Shown here one piece after another: positions 1 through 6,675 of a stretch of 64,000 nucleotides of DNA. This DNA is from JBBIQH01 sp964475945 (lineage in GTDB: Archaea; Thermoproteota; Nitrososphaeria; Nitrososphaerales; Nitrosocaldaceae). Where the stretch lies: NCBI GenBank assembly GCA_964475945.1, contig CAYYYF010000001.1:124001-188000 (forward strand), read 5' to 3'. The notes under the pieces are model-generated. The model did no database searches. It saw only the letters and a list, made by a program, of their open reading frames with translations, and was not told where the DNA came from. Within the stretch, counting starts at the first letter, position 1. Every line of letters starts with the position of its first letter. A program made the position numbers and the translations under genes.

Positions 1-1
1 A

Positions 2-802
2 TCAGGGGTAGGTGTAGGGGATGAGGTGTTAGTATACCCATGGATAGGTGAAGGTTCATGCCCAGCATGCACCGTAGGGGAGGAGAATCTATGCGATAAC
101 CCTAGATCACTAGGCATATTCCAGGATGGAGGGTATGCTGAGTATATGCTTGTTCCTCACCACAAGTATCTTATAAACATAAGAGGGTTAAGCCCTGAGC
201 ATGTAGCAAGCCTTGCATGCTCTGCGCTAACTGCATATACAGCACTAAAAAACTCATCAGTAAGGGCGCAGGACTCACTTGTTATAGTTGGTGCTGGAGG
301 GCTAGGGCTTATTGCCATACAGTTGGCAAGGGCATTGGTAGCCTCAAACATAATAGTCATAGATTTAGATGATAGGAGGCTTAATGAGGCTAAGAGGCTT
401 GGCGCAGATCATACTATAAATGCAAAGAGCATGGATGCCGTTAAAGAGGTTAAGAGCATAACCAATGGGCTTGGCGCAGATGCAGTGATAGACTTTGTTA
501 ACTCTAGCAATACTGTAGTAAAGGATATAGATATGTTAAGGAAGAGAGGTAGGCTTGTGCTTGTAGGCCTATTTGGAGGAGCGGTTGAACTTAATCTACC
601 ATTGATACCTCTAAGGGCATTCAAGATTATAGGCTCATACACAGGTAAGTATGTTGATCTGGTTGAGTTGGTAGCATTGGCAAAAAGAGGTATGGTAAAG
701 AGCATAGTAGCAAAGAGGTTCAGCCTAGATGAGGCTAATAATGCACTTAATGAGTTAAAGGAGGGTAAGATAATAGGTAGGGCTATAATTTCACCTTCAT
801 AA
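2..802 (+). CDS. Zn-dependent alcohol dehydrogenase, Sulfolobus type (5' truncated)
   Basis: Medium-chain NAD(P)-dependent alcohol dehydrogenase; the frame is open to the window edge, so the N-terminal catalytic-zinc residues are missing. The visible part starts SGVGVGDEVLVYPWIGEG and carries a structural-zinc loop with Glu-Cys-Cys-Cys spacing (EGSCPAC then ENLCD), which is the arrangement of Sulfolobus solfataricus ADH rather than the usual four cysteines. The Rossmann motif VGAGGLGLIAIQLA and the tail ALNELKEGKIIGRAIISP also follow that enzyme. Substrate cannot be told from sequence. The GTG at 26 is internal, not the start. A second, unrelated-looking member of the family lies at 21731-22765. 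Confidence 0.9.
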   Translation, partial: SGVGVGDEVLVYPWIGEGSCPACTVGEENLCDNPRSLGIFQDGGYAEYMLVPHHKYLINIRGLSPEHVASLACSALTAYTALKNSSVRAQDSLVIVGAGGLGLIAIQLARALVASNIIVIDLDDRRLNEAKRLGADHTINAKSMDAVKEVKSITNGLGADAVIDFVNSSNTVVKDIDMLRKRGRLVLVGLFGGAVELNLPLIPLRAFKIIGSYTGKYVDLVELVALAKRGMVKSIVAKRFSLDEANNALNELKEGKIIGRAIISPS

Positions 803-952
803 AGGTTAATTGATCAATTATTTTTTGATTTACTTGCTATAGCAGTAAGCCTATATCTACTTCACCATACTTCTGTTATACATTCAATTAATAAAAATAT
901 GGTTTTGTATCTACAGCTAGTATATGGTAATTACTGCTTGCTATAAAACAAC

Positions 953-1195
953 CTATTCCCCTTGCCCTTCTATAACTATCAATGTTACAGTTGATCTTAC
1001 CTTTGGCATCCTCCTTATCTTCCATGTTATAGTATCCTTGAGCTCTTCCATGCTATTTCCTTCTACCTTAACCACTATATCATATACTCCATACGCGCCT
1101 TTCACTTCCTTAACCCCTTTGAGGGCACTTATCTCCCTAATTACAGCATCCTCTGACCCTAGGTCACAGTTTATTAATACATACGCTGATGGCAT
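953..1195 (-). CDS. Stand-alone Lrp/AsnC ligand-binding (RAM) domain protein
   Basis: This 80-residue protein is a single AsnC/Lrp C-terminal domain (alpha-beta ferredoxin-like RAM fold) with no DNA-binding HTH. Typical elements are the opening strand SAYVLINCDLGSE, the central KGVKEVKGAYGVYDIVVKVEG segment (shown here only in part: GAYGVYDIVVKVEG) and the final strand RSTVTLIVIEGQ. Family knowledge: such proteins form dimers or rings, bind amino acids and may modulate full-length Lrp regulators. It stands alone, convergent with the upstream dehydrogenase. Target and ligand are unknown. Confidence 0.85.
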   Translation of the reverse strand: MPSAYVLINCDLGSEDAVIREISALKGVKEVKGAYGVYDIVVKVEGNSMEELKDTITWKIRRMPKVRSTVTLIVIEGQGE

Positions 1196-1258
1196 ATGTA
1201 ATATTATAGCATGTAGCTTATCAATCTAACTAACAATAAGTTTATCAAGCTATGTATA

Positions 1259-1645
1259 ATGATAACTACCATGAATAACACAAGATACAAGGAGGTATGC
1301 AATAATATAATTAGCATAAATGGTAAGATAAGATATGTAGGGATAATAAACAGGTTTGGTAAGACTATTGCAGGGAAGATGAGGGATGGCTTAAGGCCTT
1401 TATTCAAGCCTGAGGAGGCTAGAGATGAGTTCTTCTTAACAGCTATTAGAGAGAGTATGAGGAATGCATTCACAGACTCCCTTGGTAGAAACCACTTTAC
1501 ATTAACTGTGCATGAGAAGGTAAAGTTGGTATCATTCATGCACAATGAACATATAATCTACATAAGCACGGATAGTAATGCTAGTTACGATGAGATAGTT
1601 GATATTATAAATAAAGTTAAGACTATGCAATTAAGATTAAATTAA
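1259..1645 (+). CDS. DUF6659-like thaumarchaeal protein
   Basis: This 128-residue cytosolic protein resembles a family that is abundant in Thaumarchaeota (my recollection of DUF6659). Shared elements are an early SINGKIRYVGIINRFGK strand-turn, the GKMRDGLRPLF stretch, a helix with RESMRNAF, and HEKVKLVSF near residue 95. Function is unknown; the fold looks roadblock/profilin-like, which is inference. A second ATG lies at 1271 and would shorten it by four residues. No operon partner; the DedA gene downstream is convergent. Confidence 0.75.
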   Translation: MITTMNNTRYKEVCNNIISINGKIRYVGIINRFGKTIAGKMRDGLRPLFKPEEARDEFFLTAIRESMRNAFTDSLGRNHFTLTVHEKVKLVSFMHNEHIIYISTDSNASYDEIVDIINKVKTMQLRLN

Positions 1646-1656
1646 TTATATCGTTA

Positions 1657-2247
1657 TCACTCTTGTAAACCTTCCTTAGCAAGCCTCTTCCTTAACACAA
1701 CTATAGCTATTATTGCTACTGCAGTAATGAGAGTAATAAGCTCTAAGTTACTATCTATAAATGCCAATATCTCCTCACCCCATAACATTATAAGCACTCC
1801 TTCAGCATAGAATCTAGCTCCTCGCCCTACTATTGAGGCTATAATGAACTTCTTAAGGTCAACTTTGAATATGCCTCCTGTGATGGTAAATACTTTATAT
1901 GGTATAGGTGAGAAAGCTGCTATGAGTATAGCCCATGCACCATACTCCTTGAAGTAGTTATCAGCTCTATCTATTACCTTTTCAGAGAATATCCTCTTTA
2001 CTATTCTCCTTCCACCTTTTAGGCCTATGTAATACCCTGCAATCCCTCCAAGCACAGAGCCTATGGTTGTTATTGTAGCATAGTATAATGCTAATTGTGT
2101 ATTTGCTAATGATAACGCTATAAGCAGTATATCTGGGGGCACAGGAAATACTGATGATTCTATGAATGCTAGTATGAACAAACCTATATCACCTATAGGC
2201 ATGAATATATCTCTGGTCCACTTTATAAGCTCGTCTATTAAACCCAA
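1657..2247 (-). CDS. DedA/VTT-family membrane protein
   Basis: This 196-residue integral membrane protein has the DedA (SNARE-associated, VTT) signature. It has an N-terminal amphipathic region, a first hydrophobic hairpin with FIESSVFPVPPDILLIAL (residues about 29-46), the glycine-rich GSVLGGIAGYYIGLKGG segment, and the second re-entrant region AFSPIPYKVFTITGGIF. Family knowledge: DedA proteins act as lipid flippases or proton-coupled transporters. The substrate here is unknown. The length matches the short YqaA-like subgroup. Confidence 0.88.
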   Translation of the reverse strand: MGLIDELIKWTRDIFMPIGDIGLFILAFIESSVFPVPPDILLIALSLANTQLALYYATITTIGSVLGGIAGYYIGLKGGRRIVKRIFSEKVIDRADNYFKEYGAWAILIAAFSPIPYKVFTITGGIFKVDLKKFIIASIVGRGARFYAEGVLIMLWGEEILAFIDSNLELITLITAVAIIAIVVLRKRLAKEGLQE

Positions 2248-2306
2248 AGATCCTCGCCACCAATAGATTAGAGTATTATATATGTTTATACCTGTTAGTT
2301 AATAGA

Positions 2307-2765
2307 TTATACCCTTCTACCTCTCCTTCCTCCAGGCTTCCTAGTTGAGTCATGGGGTATAGGTGTTACATCCTCTATCCTACCAATCTTGAATCCAGCC
2401 CTAGCAAGGGTTCTTATTGCTGCTTGAGCCCCAGGCCCAGGGATCCTTGGCCCTACTCCACCAACTGCTCTAACCTTTATATGTAATGCAGTAATGCCTC
2501 TAGCCTTTGCTATATCTGCTACTGCCTGTGCAGACTTCATTGCTGCATATGGACTTGACTCATACCTATCTGCAGTAACATGTCTACCACCAGAGCTTAT
2601 TGCTATAGTCTCTGCACCGCTCAGATCAGTTATATGAACTATTGTATTGTTAAAACTACTGTATATGTGTGCTACTCCCCACTTCTCCTTCTCAGGCTCA
2701 TGCTCAGGCTCAGGCTCATCCTCAGGCTCATGCTTATATTCATGTCCATGCTCAGGCTCTGCCAT
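2307..2765 (-). CDS. rps11: 30S ribosomal protein S11 with acidic N-terminal extension
   Basis: Universal S11 (uS11) of the small-subunit platform. The core from about residue 30 is canonical: WGVAHIYSSFNNTIVHITDL, AAMKSAQAVADIAK, GVGPRIPGPGAQAAIRTLAR and the basic tail KPGGRRGRRV. The first ~29 residues are a repetitive Glu/His/Pro/Asp extension (EPEHEPE-like units) encoded by imperfect repeats of a CAGGCTC element. I chose the ATG at 2765 (MAEPEHG) over the one at 2774 because a TATA-like box at 2786-2795 is centred about 25 nt upstream of it, which suits leaderless transcription. The gene stands alone here. Confidence 0.95.
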   Translation of the reverse strand: MAEPEHGHEYKHEPEDEPEPEHEPEKEKWGVAHIYSSFNNTIVHITDLSGAETIAISSGGRHVTADRYESSPYAAMKSAQAVADIAKARGITALHIKVRAVGGVGPRIPGPGAQAAIRTLARAGFKIGRIEDVTPIPHDSTRKPGGRRGRRV

Positions 2766-2785
2766 GCTTAGCATATAACATAAAG

Positions 2786-2795
2786 GTATAAAAAA
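2786..2795 (-). promoter_or_regulatory. TATA-like box of rps11
   Basis: On the minus strand this reads TTTTTATACC. Its centre is about 25 nt upstream of the ATG at 2765, the spacing expected for an archaeal TATA box feeding a leaderless transcript. Inference from spacing and composition only. Confidence 0.55.
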
Positions 2796-2894
2796 TCTTT
2801 CTAGAGCCTGATATTAATTGGTTAATGGAATTACTGACCCAAAGATGCTATATATACAGTTTGATATTAATATTAGTTATAATGTAATGGTTCT

Positions 2895-3914
2895 ATGCAA
2901 GTGCAGTTGGATACCTTGGATAAGGAGATCCTTAACATATTACAGTGGGAATTCCCTCTTGTTAAGAGACCATTCCTAGCAATAGCAGAGAGGCTTAATA
3001 TAAGTGAAGATGAGGTTATAAAGAGGATAAGAGCATTAAAGGAGTCTAATATAATAAGGGAGATAGATGCCATATTTGATACTAGAGCATTAAGGTACAA
3101 GAGTGCCCTTATAGCAATGAGCATAGAGCAGGATAGGATAGAGGATGTTGCATATGAGATAAACAAGCATCCTGGGGTAAGTCATAACTATGAGAGGGAT
3201 CACTACTACAACCTCTGGTTTACCATAGCAGTACCTCCATATGGGAATGTTAAGCATGAGGTTGAGAGATTTGCTTCTATGCAAGGGATAAGGGAGTACA
3301 TGATACTTCCCACAGTAAAGTTATACAAGATAGGGGTAAGGCTTGACATGCTTGCAGATGATGGGAGCATAGAGGTTAAGCCTACCGAAGATGTTAAGAG
3401 CATGCAAAAGGTTAACTTTGAGGCCACTGAGATGGATAAGATGTTCATAAGGGAGATGCAGAAGGATATAAGTATAGTTGAGGAACCATTCAATGAGCCA
3501 GCATCAAGGCTAGGCATAAGCGTTGATGATTACATAGCAAGGATGAAGTATTACCAATCCATTGGGGTTATGAGAAGGTTTGCTGCAATACTAAGGCATA
3601 GGAATGCTGGTTTTATAGCAAATGGTATGATAGTATGGATTGTGCCAGAGAGTATTATTGATGATGTAGGGTATAGATTGGCATCATACCCTCAAGTAAG
3701 TCACTGCTATAGGAGACCTACATACCCATCATGGCCTTATAACCTCTATACCATGGTTCATACAAGGAGCAGAGAGGTATGTGAGAGTATAGCATATGAG
3801 ATGTCAAAGGATGTTAATATAAGCAACTATACCATACTCTTCTCTACCAGGGAGTTCAAGAAGGAGAGGGTTAGATACTACTTAGAGGAAGAGTATACAA
3901 AGGGCTCTACCTAA
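2895..3914 (+). CDS. Fused siroheme decarboxylase AhbA-AhbB (Lrp/AsnC-like)
   Basis: This 339-residue protein contains two tandem AhbA/AhbB-type units, about residues 1-165 and 178-339. Each has an AsnC-like HTH followed by a catalytic ferredoxin-like domain. The first unit carries SHNYERDHYYNLWF (about 96-109) and the second SHCYRRPTYPSWPYNLY (about 275-291), the hallmark motifs of siroheme decarboxylase. The enzyme converts siroheme to 12,18-didecarboxysiroheme in the alternative archaeal haem pathway. Usually AhbA and AhbB are separate polypeptides forming a heterodimer; here they are one chain. A plain Lrp regulator is less likely because of these motifs. It is monocistronic here. Confidence 0.88.
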   Translation: MQVQLDTLDKEILNILQWEFPLVKRPFLAIAERLNISEDEVIKRIRALKESNIIREIDAIFDTRALRYKSALIAMSIEQDRIEDVAYEINKHPGVSHNYERDHYYNLWFTIAVPPYGNVKHEVERFASMQGIREYMILPTVKLYKIGVRLDMLADDGSIEVKPTEDVKSMQKVNFEATEMDKMFIREMQKDISIVEEPFNEPASRLGISVDDYIARMKYYQSIGVMRRFAAILRHRNAGFIANGMIVWIVPESIIDDVGYRLASYPQVSHCYRRPTYPSWPYNLYTMVHTRSREVCESIAYEMSKDVNISNYTILFSTREFKKERVRYYLEEEYTKGST

Positions 3915-4078
3915 CCATAAGATTATATTTTATAAATTCTGTTGTTACTATGCTAATAAATGATAAATATCTAATTAATATTGCTTTTTAACAAAATATA
4001 AATAAAAATATTATCAAACTATTACTCTTGTATAAACAAATACAAAAGGTTAATAGTAAGCATATATTAAATATACCT

Positions 4079-4399
4079 ATGCTAAATGCAAATAAGGATA
4101 TAGAGGCTATTGCATTTGAAGAGCTTGAGACAAAGCATCCAGAGGAGTTAAGAAACATTGCTTATGATATGGTTCTAACAGCAATAGGTAGATATATAGA
4201 GATGAATAACCTAAGAGATACGGACTTTCCTAGAGTAGCATCATCAGCACTATACGTATTAACATTAGCACTAGTAAAGAAGGGTATAGCTGATGATACT
4301 GCTAAGGCAGAGAAGTATCTGATGGATCAGTTAAGTAAGATACATGCTAAAGGATATGCTGCTATTGAGGAGATATTCAAGGAGTCTATGAGCAGATAG
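4079..4399 (+). CDS. Conserved hypothetical helical protein
   Basis: I do not recognise this protein. From the ATG at 4079 it is 106 residues, largely alpha-helical and acidic, beginning MLNANKDIEAIAFEELETKH and ending EEIFKESMSR, with no membrane segment or known motif. An upstream in-frame TTG at 4028 would add 17 residues, but the added stretch is Lys/Asn-rich and unlike the rest, so ATG is preferred. It is convergent with the gene at 4424. Confidence 0.6.
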   Translation: MLNANKDIEAIAFEELETKHPEELRNIAYDMVLTAIGRYIEMNNLRDTDFPRVASSALYVLTLALVKKGIADDTAKAEKYLMDQLSKIHAKGYAAIEEIFKESMSR

Positions 4400-4423
4400 T
4401 TAATAACTCTTATTTTATTTAAT

Positions 4424-4765
4424 CTAAGGATCTATTAGATTATCTGGCAGTACAAGCCCAGATGCATCTGATGCAAAGGCCATGTTATTCATAGTAATCT
4501 GGAACCTAATATGCCCTCTACTAACTATAACCTCGATATCATCTATTGCATCAGCATCTACACTAGGCTCTACCTTCCTTATAGTAGCATGTATACTCTC
4601 ATGTGATATTATTGCATCTATGTAATCTTCTATCCTCTTGAATCCAGAGATGCCTTGCTTTGCATGCCTCTTAGAGTTTACTATAAGCATAGTGCTACCT
4701 TCGTATGTAAAGTATGCAAGGGAATCGTCTATAGCACATGCAAAGGCTACATCATCTATGCACAT
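4424..4765 (-). CDS. Hypothetical protein with HExxH motif
   Basis: This 113-residue protein has no family that I recognise. Residues 55-59 read HESIH inside AIISHESIHATI, which fits the zinc-metallopeptidase HExxH consensus, followed by an acidic stretch and beta-rich C-terminus (VIVSRGHIRFQITMNN). No signal peptide or membrane segment is visible. The protein is much shorter than ordinary zincins, so the motif may be fortuitous. It lies 37 nt downstream of aIF5A on the same strand. Confidence 0.55.
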   Translation of the reverse strand: MCIDDVAFACAIDDSLAYFTYEGSTMLIVNSKRHAKQGISGFKRIEDYIDAIISHESIHATIRKVEPSVDADAIDDIEVIVSRGHIRFQITMNNMAFASDASGLVLPDNLIDP

Positions 4766-4802
4766 GGCATATACTTAATATAAAAATTATAGTTCTGGTA
4801 AG

Positions 4803-5228
4803 CTATGATTCTTTTACTCTCATGACTCTATTCCTTCCAATTACTCTCCAGTACTCAACCTGTGCACCTTGGCTTACCTTTGGCTTCGCATCCTCCTCTA
4901 TGGAATCAGTCTCAAAGACCTCAAAGGTCTCAAGATCCATTATCTGTAGAATGTTGTTGTTTATTGAGAGTATCTGCCCATTCCTCTTCTCTATTATTGG
5001 TACCTCCACATTTGCATCTACTGGGGATACTATGCTTCTCTTTACTCCATCGAAGAGCCCTATGGCAACTACCCTAGCCTTGGCTGAGCCATGCTATCTG
5101 GGTAACCCTGCATAGCAAGGTTACATACCAGGCTTGCTCTTCTCATATGATACTACCTTACAAGGCTCACCATCTATTATTATGTATGAACCCTCCTTTA
5201 CGCTACCTAGATCCACTGGCTTGCTCAT
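4803..5228 (-). CDS. Translation initiation factor aIF5A, interrupted by a 30-nt BHB intron
   Basis: aIF5A (EF-P homologue) helps the ribosome through difficult peptide bonds and carries hypusine on one lysine. Exon 1 is 5228-5126, beginning MSKPVDLGSVKEGSYIIIDG and running to SYEKSKPG plus one base (A). Exon 2 is 5095-4803, beginning with AG, then HGSAKARVVAIGLFDGVKR and ending NRVMRVKES. Read straight through, the frame meets TAA directly after PGM and a TAG just before HGSAK. Removing 5096-5125 joins A to AG, creating AAG = Lys35 in the context PGKHGSAK, exactly the hypusination loop. The spliced protein is 131 residues, normal for the family. A pseudogene is unlikely because both halves are perfectly conserved and the insert folds as a splice motif. 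Confidence 0.88.
5096..5125 (-). other. Archaeal bulge-helix-bulge intron in aIF5A
   Basis: On the minus strand the 30-nt insert starts TGTAACC and ends CCAGAT. Pairing seen in the sequence: central helix CTGG (5131-5128) with CCAG (5101-5098), 4 bp; 5' bulge TAT (5127-5125) cut between A5126 and T5125; 3' bulge ATA (5097-5095) cut between T5096 and A5095; intron hairpin GTAACCTTGC (5124-5115) with GCAGGGTTAC (5111-5102), 10 pairs including one T-G, loop TAT. The outer exon helix is weak (C5132-G5094, G5133-C5093, then a mismatch, then two pairs). This is the canonical 3-4-3 motif cut by archaeal EndA. Splicing itself is inferred. Confidence 0.85.
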
Positions 5229-5254
5229 GTTATCTTGCAGATACAAAGAGTTAT

Positions 5255-6181
5255 TTAATAATTTGCATCTACCATTGGGAATTTGGTTGGGTTATCTTTA
5301 GTTGATATCATGCTAGTATTATTAATGGTATCCCTAACATACCTTGGTATAAGGAAGTATGATCTATGCGTAATGCTATCATATGTATATAATCTACCTG
5401 CTACCCTATACTTGATCCTCCTTTCTATCTCCTCATCACTTAACCCTAAGGGATCATGTAACTTTGAGCATACTATGAACCCAGATAGGTTTGCATAGCA
5501 TGGTATGTATGTAGTATATGCCCTAACTATAGGGAATACATGCCTTAATGTATTGTAAATTACAGCATAGGTTGTAGGATATGGATTGAGTAGTGTAGAC
5601 TGTAATGCGAATAAACCATTATCTTTAAGTGCATTGTATATATCTTTAAAGTACTCTAATGTATATAGCATCCTTGATGGACTACCCTCCTGAGGGTCTG
5701 TTAAATCCTGTATTATAACATCAAACCTCTCTTTGCTACTCTTGATATAGTTAAGGGCATCATCCACTACTATACTTGCTCTAGGATCTGAATATGCATA
5801 CTCATGCATACTTGCTAGATACCTCTTGCTTATCTCTATCATCTCCTCATCTATATCAACCATGACAGCATGCTCAACACTCCTATACTTTAAGACCTCC
5901 CTTAGGCATGCTCCTTCTCCTCCGCCAAGTATAAGCACCTTTGTAGGTTCTTCATGTGCAATCATAGCAGGGTGTACTATAGCCTCATGGTAGTTCCTCT
6001 CATCCTTCTCAGACGACTGTATCAATCCATCTATTATAAGCATCTTCCCAAAGTTTACAGTCTCTACTAACTCTATATGCTGCCATTTACTCCTCTTACT
6101 TACCTTAACCTCCTTTACCTTATGGCTTATCCTATACCCTGGATATGTCTCCTCTGTTACCCATGACCTTGAACTCTTCAT
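5255..6181 (-). CDS. speE: Spermidine synthase (polyamine aminopropyltransferase)
   Basis: This 308-residue cytosolic enzyme transfers the aminopropyl group from decarboxylated SAM to putrescine or a longer amine. The N-terminal beta domain ends with GKMLIIDGLIQSSEKDERNYHE. The Rossmann methyltransferase-like core has ILGGGEGACLREVLK, MVDIDEEMIEISKRYL and the substrate/gatekeeper loop IIQDLTDPQEGSP. Its 5' end overlaps the SAM decarboxylase gene by 50 nt, so the two are co-transcribed and supply consecutive steps. Which polyamine is made (spermidine, thermospermine) cannot be read from sequence. Confidence 0.92.
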   Translation of the reverse strand: MKSSRSWVTEETYPGYRISHKVKEVKVSKRSKWQHIELVETVNFGKMLIIDGLIQSSEKDERNYHEAIVHPAMIAHEEPTKVLILGGGEGACLREVLKYRSVEHAVMVDIDEEMIEISKRYLASMHEYAYSDPRASIVVDDALNYIKSSKERFDVIIQDLTDPQEGSPSRMLYTLEYFKDIYNALKDNGLFALQSTLLNPYPTTYAVIYNTLRHVFPIVRAYTTYIPCYANLSGFIVCSKLHDPLGLSDEEIERRIKYRVAGRLYTYDSITHRSYFLIPRYVRDTINNTSMISTKDNPTKFPMVDANY

Positions 6182-6527
6182 GTATAACTCCTCTCTCTAT
6201 ACTCTTGGTTACCATCCTTAGGGGCTTAAGACCACTTTCTATATGCCTTAATGTCTTGTATGGATCTGAGTTGTTACCGCAGAGGAATATATCTACAGAT
6301 GCGAATCCATACTCCGGCCATGTATGCAATGCTATATGCGATTCTTTTACTATAACTAGACCTGTTACCCCTTGCGGGGTATATCTATGGAAGAATACCT
6401 TCACTATATGCATGTTACCTACATCTGCAGCCTCTGTAAGGAGTCTCTTTAGATACCTTACATCATCAAGTAGGTTGGTAGCACATCCATACATATCTGC
6501 AAATATATTGTAGCCAAGTACCCCCAA
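6132..6527 (-). CDS. speH: S-adenosylmethionine decarboxylase proenzyme
   Basis: This 131-residue pyruvoyl enzyme makes decarboxylated SAM for polyamine synthesis. The self-processing site is Glu62-Ser63 in KESHIALHTWPEYG; His68 and Cys83 (DIFLCG) match the processing and catalytic residues of the prokaryotic class. The start is a TTG at 6527 preceded by a purine-rich CAGGGG; no ATG is available in the right place. It overlaps speE by 50 nt. In some Crenarchaeota a paralogue acts as arginine decarboxylase, so that activity is a possible alternative. Confidence 0.9.
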   Translation of the reverse strand: MGVLGYNIFADMYGCATNLLDDVRYLKRLLTEAADVGNMHIVKVFFHRYTPQGVTGLVIVKESHIALHTWPEYGFASVDIFLCGNNSDPYKTLRHIESGLKPLRMVTKSIERGVIHEEFKVMGNRGDISRV

Positions 6528-6675
6528 CCCCTGGAGTTATAGGGGGAAACGCTTTTTTAGTATTTCTACTTTATAACTTGTATTATAACAATGTATTTAT
6601 AAATATTTATTAAAGAATACCTATGAAGATTATATTTATGAGCCTATATCTGAATAAATATATTAATTAATTATG

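Noticed and set aside
4028..4078. N-terminal extension from TTG 4028 of the hypothetical gene
   Set aside because: The added 17 residues are Lys/Asn-rich and atypical; the ATG at 4079 is preferred.
5009..5228. aIF5A read as a pseudogene, or as two separate genes (35-residue peptide plus 68-residue C-terminal protein from GTG 5009)
   Set aside because: Both halves match aIF5A without lost residues, the gap is precisely 30 nt, and the insert forms a canonical splice motif whose removal rebuilds PGKHG.
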